From contig CAYRJN010000020.1 in NCBI GenBank assembly GCA_964424545.1, positions 1 through 31,057 of the forward strand: a DNA stretch of 31,057 nucleotides, in the 5' to 3' direction. Below, one piece after another: positions 1 to 7,962 of this stretch. Every line of letters begins with the position of its first letter. Position 1 is the stretch's first letter. This DNA comes from JAUVIB01 sp964424545 (lineage in GTDB: Bacteria > Calditrichota > Calditrichia > Calditrichales > Calditrichaceae). The translations under genes and the position numbers were made by a program. The notes beneath the pieces are model-generated. The model had not been told where the DNA came from, searched no databases, and saw only the letters and a list, made by a program, of their open reading frames with translations.

Positions 1-2
1 AT

Positions 3-518
3 TTTGCTATGCTGCCAAAAGAGCAGATCGATAAATATATTAAACAATGGCTGAAGGAAAATAATTTAACCGTAAAGAATACGGAACAAAACAGTTTTGA
101 TATGCTCGTTTCTTTGCAACAGTCAAGAGCCGAATCGGCAGCGGATTTTAAAAAGTCCTTACGACTGTTTTTTGAAGACCCTAAGCAATATGAAGAAAAG
201 GGTGTAAAAAAATATTTTAACAAACAAGGCACGGATGTTTTATTAAAGGCGTTATCGGATATTTACAATCAAAAAAAAGAAATTTACTTTAAAGATTTGG
301 AAACGCTTGAACATGATTTACGGGCTTTGGCGGAGGAGAAAAAAGTATCCGCGGCAAAAATAATTCATCCCTTGCGCCTTGCCCTTACCGGTAAAACGAC
401 AAGCCCTGGAATTTTCGAAATTATTTCAATCCTTGGTAAAGAAAAAGTGATGCGTCGCATAAAAAATGCAGTAAATTTTATTCTCGCTCAAAGTCGGGGA
501 GAAAAAGGTGAAACCTAA
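3..518 (+). CDS. gltX: Glutamyl-tRNA synthetase, C-terminal part (5' truncated by window edge)
   Basis: The reading frame is open through the left edge of the window, so this is the 3' part of a longer gene. The visible 169 or so residues match the C-terminal anticodon-binding region of bacterial glutamyl-tRNA synthetase, which charges tRNA-Glu with glutamate in the cytosol. The most telling stretch is the helix with IIHPLRLALTGKTTSPGIFE, followed by ILGKEKVMRRI, both typical of the GltX C-terminal helical domain. The preceding FFEDPKQYEEKGVKKY also fits the family. The catalytic Rossmann domain with the HIGH and KMSKS motifs would lie upstream and is not visible. The stop codon lies inside the start of the next gene (11-bp overlap), so the two genes are probably co-transcribed. 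Confidence 0.9.
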   Translation, partial: FAMLPKEQIDKYIKQWLKENNLTVKNTEQNSFDMLVSLQQSRAESAADFKKSLRLFFEDPKQYEEKGVKKYFNKQGTDVLLKALSDIYNQKKEIYFKDLETLEHDLRALAEEKKVSAAKIIHPLRLALTGKTTSPGIFEIISILGKEKVMRRIKNAVNFILAQSRGEKGET

Positions 519-1869
519 AATTTTAATTGCGGAAGACGATCAAGATATTTTGCAGATGATTGAGGATATATTCAGTAAAAAAGGCTATATATCCGAAACA
601 GCACCGAACGGACGGTTGGCTTTTGATCGAATCGGAGATTTTGAACCTGATATTGTTTTAAGCGATATTCAAATGCCCGTAATGGATGGTATGCAGCTCC
701 TTAAAAATATGACCAAGACCTTTCCGGAAATTCCTATTGTTTTGATGACTGGACACGGCACCGTTCAAACCGCCGTAGAAGCGATGAAACTCGGCGCAAA
801 AGATTACATTTTAAAACCGCTGAGATTGGATGAGATAGTCGCTAAGGTTGAACGTTTGCTGCAAATGCGCTCGCTCATTAAAGAAAACGAATACTTATTG
901 GATAAATTGCAGGAAAAATACGATTTTACCAACATGATCGGTAAAACGGATAAAATCCGCAAATTGTTTAATCTTGTTAAAGATGTAGCCGGAACCAATA
1001 CCACTATTTTGATACAGGGTGACAGCGGCACCGGTAAAGAGTTGATTGCCAATGCCGTTCACTACAATAGTCAGCGGGCAAAACGGCCTTTTATTAAAAT
1101 AAATTGTGGCGTTCTATCGGAAAATCTATTGGAAAGCGAATTATTCGGGCATGTACGCGGCGCCTTCACCGGCGCTATTAAAGACAAAGCGGGACGATTC
1201 GAACTGGCCAACGGCGGCACCTTGTTTCTTGATGAAATTGGCGATATTTCATTGAATATGCAGCTTAAACTTTTGCGTGTATTGCAGGAAGGCGAATTTG
1301 AAAGAGTCGGCGGTACGGAAACCATTAAGGTTGACGTGAGAATAATTGCAGCAACCAATAGAGATCTTGAAAAAGCAATGAAAGAGGGTTCCTTTCGCCA
1401 AGATTTATTTTACAGGCTTAATGTGATACCGATTTATGTGCCGCCCCTTCGCGAACGCCGCGATGATATTAAATTTTTAATTCAGCATTTTGTGGATAAA
1501 TTCAGTAAAATTTACGGAAAAGAGATAAAAAGAATCGACAAGCAGGCAATGGAGCTGCTTGAAGCTTATGATTATCCTGGAAATATCAGGGAATTGGAAA
1601 ATTTAATTGAGCGCATCATCGTCCTTAATAAAAATAATGAAATTACCGTAGTCGATCTACCGGAATCCATTTATGATAACTCTCAATCCTTTTCCGGGGA
1701 TGAGTTTGATTTTAAAGACGGCTTACAATCCCTTGTCGAACGTTTTGAACGAAAAGCCATTTTAAAAGCGCTGGAGATGAATAACAACAACAAAGTTCAA
1801 ACAGCTAAGATGCTGGCTATGAACCGCAGCACATTTATGTCTAAATTAAAAAAATATTCAATTGGTTAA
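508..1869 (+). CDS. Sigma-54-dependent response regulator, NtrC/AtoC family
   Basis: A complete 453-residue enhancer-binding protein. Residues 1-120 form a receiver domain with the acidic pair D10/D11, phospho-acceptor D53, T81 and K103 all in place. Residues 140-380 form the AAA+ domain, with Walker A GDSGTGKE (171-178), an intact GAFTGA sigma-54 contact loop (218-223) and Walker B ending in DE (242-243). The last 50 or so residues form a Fis-type helix-turn-helix. It should be phosphorylated by a histidine kinase and then drive open-complex formation by sigma-54 polymerase. The start is a GTG, preceded by a purine-rich GGGGAGAAAAA stretch, and it overlaps the end of gltX by 11 bp, which suggests translational coupling. 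No cognate kinase is adjacent in the visible part. The target promoters are unknown, although a sigma-54 promoter is present at about 23.8 kb of this window. Confidence 0.95.
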   Translation: MKPKILIAEDDQDILQMIEDIFSKKGYISETAPNGRLAFDRIGDFEPDIVLSDIQMPVMDGMQLLKNMTKTFPEIPIVLMTGHGTVQTAVEAMKLGAKDYILKPLRLDEIVAKVERLLQMRSLIKENEYLLDKLQEKYDFTNMIGKTDKIRKLFNLVKDVAGTNTTILIQGDSGTGKELIANAVHYNSQRAKRPFIKINCGVLSENLLESELFGHVRGAFTGAIKDKAGRFELANGGTLFLDEIGDISLNMQLKLLRVLQEGEFERVGGTETIKVDVRIIAATNRDLEKAMKEGSFRQDLFYRLNVIPIYVPPLRERRDDIKFLIQHFVDKFSKIYGKEIKRIDKQAMELLEAYDYPGNIRELENLIERIIVLNKNNEITVVDLPESIYDNSQSFSGDEFDFKDGLQSLVERFERKAILKALEMNNNNKVQTAKMLAMNRSTFMSKLKKYSIG

Positions 1870-1882
1870 TTAAAGTCTGATT

Positions 1883-2704
1883 ATGTTAACAATTACCATA
1901 TTAAGCGATAACCATACCTATAATTCCGCTTTAAACGCCGAACATGGCTTTTCCTGTATTATTGAAACAAAACGGAAACGCTATCTGTTTGATACCGGAA
2001 ACAGCGATCTGTTTATGAAAAACGCCCAAGCGCTCAACGTAAATATTGTTTCTCTCGACGGAATTATCATTAGTCACGGACATTATGATCATACGGGCGG
2101 CTTGATGCCTTATCTTAAGAAGTTTAAAGCCAACGTATACGCGGTGCCGGGAATATTCAGCGAACGTTACAGTAAAAAAAAACGCTTACATCCCATAGGC
2201 GTACCTTTTTCACAAAAAGAATATGAGCGTAAGGGAGCTAATTTTAAATTCGTAGAAGAACCGCTGCGTTTGGATGAAAATATCTATTTGACCGGCCCCA
2301 TTCCTCGTTTGACGGAATTTGAACAGGTAAGCGATCCTTTTATAATTAAAACGGAAAACGGATTGGTTGCCGACCGGATTATGGACGAACAAGCTATGGT
2401 TCTATCAACCGACAAGGGCTTGGTCGTTGTTACGGGATGCGGACATCCTGGAATTATCAATATTATAAATTATGCAAAAAAAATAAGCGGCGAGAAAAAG
2501 ATCGAAGCGCTTATCGGCGGATTTCATTTACGGAATATTAACGGCGAACGCTTTAGAAATACCGTCGATATATTGGATAAAAGCAGCGTCAATGCCATAA
2601 TACCCCTTCATTGCACCGGCATGGAAGCTTCGGCAAAACTCTTTCGGGTTTTTCCGCAAAATGTAAAATTTTTATCGGTTGGCGACACGTTTCATCTTGA
2701 ATGA
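1883..2704 (+). CDS. Metallo-beta-lactamase-fold hydrolase (COG1237, MptA/RFAP-synthase-like)
   Basis: A 273-residue protein with the metal-binding motif SHGHYDHTGG (H65, H67, D69, H70) and downstream metal-ligand candidates in TGCGHPG and IGGFHLRN. The overall pattern, with an early strand LFDTGNS and a late PLHCTG, matches the MBL subgroup annotated as 7,8-dihydropterin-6-yl-methyl-4-(ribofuranosyl)aminobenzene-phosphate synthase-like proteins. True function in bacteria is mostly unproven, so the substrate should be treated as unknown. No signal peptide is seen, so it is probably cytosolic. It starts 13 bp after the response regulator and is likely in the same transcript. Its last 13 bp overlap tail-to-tail with the DJ-1/PfpI gene on the other strand. 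Confidence 0.85.
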   Translation: MLTITILSDNHTYNSALNAEHGFSCIIETKRKRYLFDTGNSDLFMKNAQALNVNIVSLDGIIISHGHYDHTGGLMPYLKKFKANVYAVPGIFSERYSKKKRLHPIGVPFSQKEYERKGANFKFVEEPLRLDENIYLTGPIPRLTEFEQVSDPFIIKTENGLVADRIMDEQAMVLSTDKGLVVVTGCGHPGIINIINYAKKISGEKKIEALIGGFHLRNINGERFRNTVDILDKSSVNAIIPLHCTGMEASAKLFRVFPQNVKFLSVGDTFHLE

Positions 2705-3243
2705 AACAGGATTTTTTCTTTTACTTCGTTTGCTTTTTCAACGCCGCAAAGCTCTGAGACAAGGGCAAGAGAAAATTCAATGGCCGTTCCCACTCCTCTG
2801 CTTGTTATAATATTTCCATCCTTAACAACGCTCTCTTCCCGATAGTCGCTGTCGGTAAAATTCAATTTTTCGGTGGGGTAACTCGTAATTTTTAAACCTT
2901 TGGCCACACCCGCTTTTTGCAAAACGGTCGGCGCGGCGCAGATAGCGGCAATTTTACCGTTATGTCGAAAACACTCTTCGACCCACTTGAGCAGATGAGC
3001 GTCCTTTTTTAAATTTTCCGTCCCGGGTTGTCCGCCAGGCAGGATCAGCATATCAAAGGAGCTTCCTTCTATATTACGGTAATAAACATCCGCTTTGATA
3101 GGAATACCGTGCGACCCCTTAATTAAGCCCTCTTCCAAGCCTGCCACCGTTACTTCAACGCCGCCGCGGCGTAAAATATCTATAATAGTAACGGCCTCGA
3201 TTTCCTCAAATCCCGGCGATAGAATCACTACGGCTGTGGCCAT
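2692..3243 (-). CDS. DJ-1/PfpI family protein
   Basis: A 183-residue DJ-1/ThiJ/PfpI-superfamily protein. The start is placed at the ATG at 3243, not at the longer open frame reaching 3336, because the DJ-1 fold begins directly with MATAVVILSPGFEEIEA and a good Shine-Dalgarno (AAAGGA) precedes this ATG. The conserved acidic residue (E16) and the reactive nucleophile C102 in AAICAAPT match the E18/C106 pair of human DJ-1. The histidine that follows in human DJ-1 is replaced by tyrosine (TSYPTEK). Members act as stress-response deglycases, chaperones or cysteine-based hydrolases, and the exact activity cannot be told from sequence. It has its own candidate promoter and ends in a 13-bp convergent overlap with the MBL gene. 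Confidence 0.9.
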   Translation of the reverse strand: MATAVVILSPGFEEIEAVTIIDILRRGGVEVTVAGLEEGLIKGSHGIPIKADVYYRNIEGSSFDMLILPGGQPGTENLKKDAHLLKWVEECFRHNGKIAAICAAPTVLQKAGVAKGLKITSYPTEKLNFTDSDYREESVVKDGNIITSRGVGTAIEFSLALVSELCGVEKANEVKEKILFHSR

Positions 3244-3274
3244 TGTTTTATCCTTTCGACTGATATGTTTAACG

Positions 3275-3303
3275 ATGATGCAACCTGATATTTTATATGT
3301 CAA
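3275..3303 (-). promoter_or_regulatory. Candidate sigma-70-type promoter of the DJ-1 gene
   Basis: Reading leftward, a perfect -35 box TTGACA (3303-3298) is followed after 17 bp by CATCAT (3280-3275), a 4/6 match to TATAAT. Transcription would start near 3268, leaving about 25 nt of leader before the ATG at 3243. It lies in the 132-bp gap after the second PorV-like gene, so the DJ-1 gene may be expressed apart from the sprA run. Prediction by eye only. Confidence 0.4.
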
Positions 3304-3375
3304 GTAAACAAAATCCAAGACGCTGGGGAATAACAAATTTAACAGAATAACATTATCTTGAAATAGCTTGTGTTA

Positions 3376-4284
3376 CTAAAAACTCATACGAAAAGAGATT
3401 TGATGCGTATTCCCAAAATCATATTTAAAAGGGACAAAAGCATAATCCAGATGATAATTTTTAAAATTAATTCCCAATCCGGTTGTAAAATTCATGGTTT
3501 CCTTACCAAAAACAAAACCGCCCCGAACGCTGAATATTTTTTTAATATTTACTTCAATTCCGAGCCGCTCATATAAAGCTTCATTGTTTATATATTGTAC
3601 GTCCGCGCTTAATAAAGGCGTGTCGTCTAACAGTTCAAAAGGCAGATGCCAGGCAATCCCCGTGCGCGCCATGAACGGCAAGGGTGTGCTAACCCGATCA
3701 AGAGCGGACATTTTTCCCATATTTTGCAAACTAAAACCGAAATCAAGATGTTCGAATAGATCTTTTTTATAAACGCCCAAATCAAATGCCCAGCCGTTAG
3801 CCGAAGCCATATAATATTTTTCAAAAAGCATTTTGGCCGTGATGCCGAATTGCCAATCGTTAAAAAATGTAGAGGCATAACTTAAGGCGGCGTTAAGATT
3901 AAGAGCGTCGGATTCACCGGCCGGTTGATCGCTGGGCGTATCGCCGTAAATTTTGATACCGGATATATTCATCATATTAAGAGACAAAGCAAGATTGTGC
4001 TTTCCACTGAAAAATTTTACGGCAATAAATTCCTGCTTAATATCAACAAGGGATTCGTTATACATTACCAAAAGCGAGTTGTTTTGGGATGCCGCCAAAC
4101 CGGCAGGATTCCAATATGCGGCGCCGGCGTCCGTGGAAACAGCAAGAAATGCGCCGCCCATTGCCGCTGCCCGCGCGCCGATATCGGCTTTTAAAAAAGC
4201 CAATCCGTTTTTACCGGCGCCGTCGGCCCATACGCTTGCAATGAATAAAATTAAAAAAATTACGGTTCTTTTATATATTGACAT
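3376..4284 (-). CDS. PorV/PorQ-like outer-membrane beta-barrel protein (UPF0164 type), copy 2
   Basis: A 302-residue outer-membrane protein. The start is set at the ATG at 4284, where a signal peptide begins (MSIYKRTVIFLILFIASVWA) behind a GAGGTTAAGG ribosome-binding site. The open frame extends further upstream to 4347 but would overlap the previous gene and bury the signal peptide. After the signal come ADIGARAAAMGGAF and AAYWNPAGLA, the hallmark of the PorV/PorQ/UPF0164 family, then alternating amphipathic strands ending in a terminal phenylalanine, as expected for BAM-inserted barrels. In T9SS, PorV binds SprA and carries cargo to the surface attachment complex, and PorQ helps the PorU sortase; which role applies here is unknown. 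It follows a paralogue by 16 bp and is the last gene of the leftward run before the DJ-1 gene. Confidence 0.8.
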   Translation of the reverse strand: MSIYKRTVIFLILFIASVWADGAGKNGLAFLKADIGARAAAMGGAFLAVSTDAGAAYWNPAGLAASQNNSLLVMYNESLVDIKQEFIAVKFFSGKHNLALSLNMMNISGIKIYGDTPSDQPAGESDALNLNAALSYASTFFNDWQFGITAKMLFEKYYMASANGWAFDLGVYKKDLFEHLDFGFSLQNMGKMSALDRVSTPLPFMARTGIAWHLPFELLDDTPLLSADVQYINNEALYERLGIEVNIKKIFSVRGGFVFGKETMNFTTGLGINFKNYHLDYAFVPFKYDFGNTHQISFRMSF

Positions 4285-4300
4285 CGCCTTAACCTCATTA

Positions 4301-5233
4301 TTAAAAAAATATTTGCCAAGAAAAAATATGCGTGCTTCCTTCGTCAATTACGCTTGGTGTAAAAGCGTAATCAATATAAGAAACAAATTTGTATAATTTA
4401 AAATCCATACCCGCGCCGGCAACAAAATTAGCGCCGTTGAAGCCTGCGCGTAAAGCCAGATTTTTACCGTGAACGGCCTCAACGCCAACATGATTGGCAT
4501 AACCACCTTTTTGACTTGTTTCAAAGTCGTATTGTACGCGCAGCCATTTCATCGGCGTAACATAGCGCGTGCCGATACGGAAAAAGACTGGGAATTTATC
4601 GGTTGTTTTGCCGCCGTAAGTAAAAATATCTTCCGTATTTGCCTGAAAACTTGTATTTATATCATAAACAGCTGCGCCGATACTTAAATCTTCCGTTAAG
4701 GTATAGTAGCCGCCGAAATTAAAGCCTACGCCACTGGAAGAGTAATCGAAGTTTTTATCGCTCATATATTCCATAACCAATTTAATGGTTAATCCTAAAT
4801 TCAATCGTTTGCTAAATCGGCGACCGAATGAAAAATAAATGCCGTGGAGAGAATGATTTATTTCGCCCGTGAACTCTCCAATAGAGTTTGTACCCTGAAT
4901 ATCATTAACACCGCTTTCGATCCAACCAAAGGAGAGACCGGCGGCAGGTTTAACGCGCATATTATAACCGACATACTGTCGGTGACGATCGAGCGGCATA
5001 AAACTGTAAGACAACGTTAAACTCTTATTTGTTAGGGAAGGGAGAATCGCTGGATTATAATAATGGGCAAAACCGTTAGCCACATCTGCAACTCCGGAAT
5101 TACCAAGTGAAATGGAACGCGCGCCTAAGCCCATACGTAAAAAGGAGCCGGCATATCCGCCATTATTGTTGATATCCGCTTGCAGCCCTGTAAATAAGAG
5201 AAAAATAAAAACAACAATACAAATCTTTTTCAT
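4301..5233 (-). CDS. PorV/PorQ-like outer-membrane beta-barrel protein (UPF0164 type), copy 1
   Basis: A 310-residue protein with a clear signal peptide (MKKICIVVFIFLLFTGLQA). The family signature follows directly: FLRMGLGARSISLGNSGVA, then AHYYNPAILPSL. The remainder consists of amphipathic strands typical of a barrel of about 14 strands, and the C-terminus is aromatic (IFF). It is related to the next gene downstream but clearly diverged, so the pair looks like an old tandem duplication. It sits 12 bp after the gene for an Asp-box protein with a T9SS-type sorting domain, which suggests the barrels serve that cargo or SprA. A general UPF0164 role outside T9SS cannot be excluded. Confidence 0.8.
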   Translation of the reverse strand: MKKICIVVFIFLLFTGLQADINNNGGYAGSFLRMGLGARSISLGNSGVADVANGFAHYYNPAILPSLTNKSLTLSYSFMPLDRHRQYVGYNMRVKPAAGLSFGWIESGVNDIQGTNSIGEFTGEINHSLHGIYFSFGRRFSKRLNLGLTIKLVMEYMSDKNFDYSSSGVGFNFGGYYTLTEDLSIGAAVYDINTSFQANTEDIFTYGGKTTDKFPVFFRIGTRYVTPMKWLRVQYDFETSQKGGYANHVGVEAVHGKNLALRAGFNGANFVAGAGMDFKLYKFVSYIDYAFTPSVIDEGSTHIFSWQIFF

Positions 5234-5245
5234 AAATTCACCAAG

Positions 5246-6709
5246 TTAATTAATAATAACAAGTTTACCCCAACTCACTTTGCCGTTAATTTCCGCTCTA
5301 AAAAAATAGACGCCCGAAGCGGCAGTATCGCCGGCCTTGTTTTTCCCATCCCATTTAATATTTCGATCCGACATATTTTTATCAGGCACATCATAATATC
5401 CCGAAATTGTCGCTACTTCAGCCATTGCAAAATCATAAACGATAATCTTTACATCGCCCGATTCGGCAAGATCAAATTGAAAACGAACATAATCGTCCCG
5501 CGAAGGAGAAAAAGGCGATGGATAAGCATATACTGCAGGATCTTTTCTTATCTTGGTCGAAACAAATGAACGGATTACCCGCCATGTATTGCCGTTATCT
5601 TCCGTATAAGCGATACCGTCGCTGCTGCCCAGCCAAAGTCTCGAACCATTGTCAAGTTGCTGCACTCCGGCGGAATAATATACATCGCCGAAAAGCTCAT
5701 CCTGCGTTACTTTATCAAAAACAGGCGGAACCTTATACCAGTTTTCGCCGCCGTCGTCCGAAAAAAACATCCCATCGTCCGATGCGGCATAGACTCTGGG
5801 ACCGTCAAAAGCGAAATTATGGACAAACACGCCCTCTAAATATGTTTCCCATGTATGTCCGCCGTTGAGCGATTTACTCACGCCGCGTCTTTCGGACGTA
5901 TCAACCGCCGTATTTGTTGCGGCCCAAATGGCGTTATTATAGGGCTGGTAAGCAAGGGCGACGACAAAATTTCCGGAAATGGGCGCTTCCTGATTTTGGT
6001 GATTAAAACGCTGCCACGTTGCTCCGTTATCCGTGGATTTACTGATTCCTTCCGCCGTGCCGACCCAAAGATTACCGTTTTCACTTAAGAGAGAAAAGGC
6101 CACATGATTAAGATTATTTTTTACGTCGAAAATTTTACCGTCGGTGGTAACGACCTGCCAAGTTTTCCCCATATCGTCGGAACGCCTCAATCCGCCGCCC
6201 CAGCTTGCAATCCAGATCGTACTGTCAATAAAAGCAATATCCCATGTTGTATTTTGTACATTGGTCGTTGTGGGATAATATTCCGTTTCATCTTTATCGT
6301 CAACAGGCTGCGATATATGTATCCACGTCTCACCGTTATCGCGCGTATAACTTAATCCGCCGCCGGCAATCAAACTGCTTCCGTCGGTTACGACCGTATC
6401 AAAAATTGTAGCGATCCAAAGCGTTGTACTATCCATTTGGGCTAATGCGGAAACGCTGCCTTTGCCGATAAATTCTTTGGAATCGTACGACGTCCAGAAA
6501 TTACCGTCATCAACGGACTTATTTAAACCGTAATTTGTCGCCACCCATACCGTTGAATCCTGAAAAAGGAAATCGGATATGCCGTTGCCGTAAAGATAGC
6601 CGTTGAAAATGCCGCCATCCCCCATATCGGCAATTGTTTTGGGCAGACCTTGGGCGGAAGCAAAGCATACCGCTGCCAACATTGTAAAAATGAACAGTAA
6701 TTTTTTCAT
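5246..6709 (-). CDS. Secreted Asp-box (BNR/sortilin-like) beta-propeller protein with C-terminal T9SS/FlgD-type sorting domain
   Basis: A 487-residue exported protein. Signal peptide MKKLLFIFTMLAAVCFASA is followed by seven Asp-box repeats of the form S/T-x-D/N-x-G-x-x-W: DDGNFW, DNGETW, DMGKTW, DNGATW, NGGHTW, DGGENW and DNGNTW. Seven repeats suggest a single seven-bladed propeller. The last 95 or so residues begin with AYPSPFSPSRDDYVRFQF, continue through IKWDGKNKAGDTAASGVYFF and end in GKVSWGKLVIIN, matching the FlgD Ig-like / T9SS type A C-terminal domain that marks cargo for the type IX system. No sialidase or other catalytic residues are evident, so a scaffold or surface-binding role is more likely than an enzyme. 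It starts 3 bp after the lipoprotein gene and is followed after 12 bp by the PorV-like pair, so these genes are probably one operon. Confidence 0.85.
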   Translation of the reverse strand: MKKLLFIFTMLAAVCFASAQGLPKTIADMGDGGIFNGYLYGNGISDFLFQDSTVWVATNYGLNKSVDDGNFWTSYDSKEFIGKGSVSALAQMDSTTLWIATIFDTVVTDGSSLIAGGGLSYTRDNGETWIHISQPVDDKDETEYYPTTTNVQNTTWDIAFIDSTIWIASWGGGLRRSDDMGKTWQVVTTDGKIFDVKNNLNHVAFSLLSENGNLWVGTAEGISKSTDNGATWQRFNHQNQEAPISGNFVVALAYQPYNNAIWAATNTAVDTSERRGVSKSLNGGHTWETYLEGVFVHNFAFDGPRVYAASDDGMFFSDDGGENWYKVPPVFDKVTQDELFGDVYYSAGVQQLDNGSRLWLGSSDGIAYTEDNGNTWRVIRSFVSTKIRKDPAVYAYPSPFSPSRDDYVRFQFDLAESGDVKIIVYDFAMAEVATISGYYDVPDKNMSDRNIKWDGKNKAGDTAASGVYFFRAEINGKVSWGKLVIIN

Positions 6710-6712
6710 AAA

Positions 6713-7858
6713 TTAATAAACCTCTAAAGTTTTTTTAACGGAATCACTAAGGTTGCCGGATTTATCGCGGGCATAAAAATAAAATTCGTAGGTACCGATA
6801 TATGCCGCCGAACTCATATACATCAAGAAGCTGTATATACCGTCTCCCGCAATTTCATCGCCGTTTTGTCCGTCATCTTTTAAGGGAATGGAATTGCCGT
6901 TATTTGCAAGCTCCCCGTCCGGTTTTCGTGAATAAAAATAAACCGAATCAATATCCGCCTGACCCTGACCGTCCGTTACCCAGACCTGAATTAATTTAGC
7001 TATGGTTTCGAGCCCCGAAGGTCTCTTTAAGGAGTCGGGCATATCAATTTTGGTAATGATCGGTTTTTCAGGCGCATAATAAATATTATGAATGACCGCG
7101 TCGCTTTTCTGGTTGAATAAATTTTTCGCAAAAAAAGTTAATTTAAAATCGCCCGTGCGTCCTATGCTGAAAGAGGAATCGGCTTTATAAGTATAGATAG
7201 AGTCGTTTGCAGCGGCATCGCCGTTTGTGCCGTCATTATACATGTCGTAAGTTTTTAAAACGCCTTCTATGTCTATGTCCTCAATTTGAAACCAAACTTT
7301 GTTAATATTCCCCACACCGGCGCTGTCATACACCGTAACATAAAAATACTGTGTTTCGAAACTATTTTTTAAGGTCTCGGGAACAGATATATTGTATAAA
7401 ATCGGCTTTGAAGCATAATCAAAAATAATGGATTTTTCAAGAGGATCGGCCGTATTGCCATCATCATCTTCGGCTGAAACGGTAAACGTAAACGTTGCGG
7501 GTTGACGGGCAATATCCGCCGCTTTAAAAGTATTGGCGTAAATACCGTCGTTGGCCATTTTGTCGCCGCTGTTAGGATGTATAAATGCGCCGTCGTCATA
7601 AAGAGCGTTTTTCAAAATTAAGCCACCGTTATCATCGGTAACGGTTAACGTCACGGTTTTGATATTATCATACCCTTGCGGATCTTCGATATGCGCTTCA
7701 ATAGAATATTGACTGCTGTCTTTTATATTCCAATATTCAGCGGTTATGATTTTATTAACAACGGGGTCTTTGCCGATGATGATATTATTATCGTTTTTAC
7801 AGCCGAATAATAAAATTATCGGGATAAGTAAAGCGGCCGTAAATAATTTTCTACTCAT
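6713..7858 (-). CDS. Surface/periplasmic lipoprotein with three repeated Ig-like modules
   Basis: A 381-residue protein. The ATG at 7858 is chosen over the 5'-extended frame because it has an AAGGAATT ribosome-binding site and gives a lipoprotein signal, MSRKLFTAALLIPIILLFGC, with a plausible lipobox LFGC. Three modules of roughly 100 residues follow, each closing with the same signature: YDDGAFIHPNSGDKMANDGI, YNDGTNGDAAANDSIY and KDDGQNGDEIAGDGIYS. Each signature is flanked by beta-rich stretches such as VTLTVTDDNG and FTVSAEDDDGN. The modules look like cadherin/Ig-like extracellular domains whose Asp/Gly-rich turns may bind calcium. The precise family is not recognised. It heads the tight group lipoprotein - Asp-box protein - two PorV-like genes, 104 bp after prmA, and may help anchor or display the neighbouring secreted protein; that is inference. 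Confidence 0.75.
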   Translation of the reverse strand: MSRKLFTAALLIPIILLFGCKNDNNIIIGKDPVVNKIITAEYWNIKDSSQYSIEAHIEDPQGYDNIKTVTLTVTDDNGGLILKNALYDDGAFIHPNSGDKMANDGIYANTFKAADIARQPATFTFTVSAEDDDGNTADPLEKSIIFDYASKPILYNISVPETLKNSFETQYFYVTVYDSAGVGNINKVWFQIEDIDIEGVLKTYDMYNDGTNGDAAANDSIYTYKADSSFSIGRTGDFKLTFFAKNLFNQKSDAVIHNIYYAPEKPIITKIDMPDSLKRPSGLETIAKLIQVWVTDGQGQADIDSVYFYSRKPDGELANNGNSIPLKDDGQNGDEIAGDGIYSFLMYMSSAAYIGTYEFYFYARDKSGNLSDSVKKTLEVY

Positions 7859-7962
7859 AATAATTCCTTGTTTTAAAACCAAGTAAAATAATTGTAAACT
7901 TCTATATTATCAAATAATAATAAATACCGTTAATTTTCAATAAAAAATCCTACACTATAACC

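Noticed and set aside
4285..4347. N-terminal extension of the second PorV-like protein
   Set aside because: It would overlap the upstream gene and place extra charged residues before the signal peptide.
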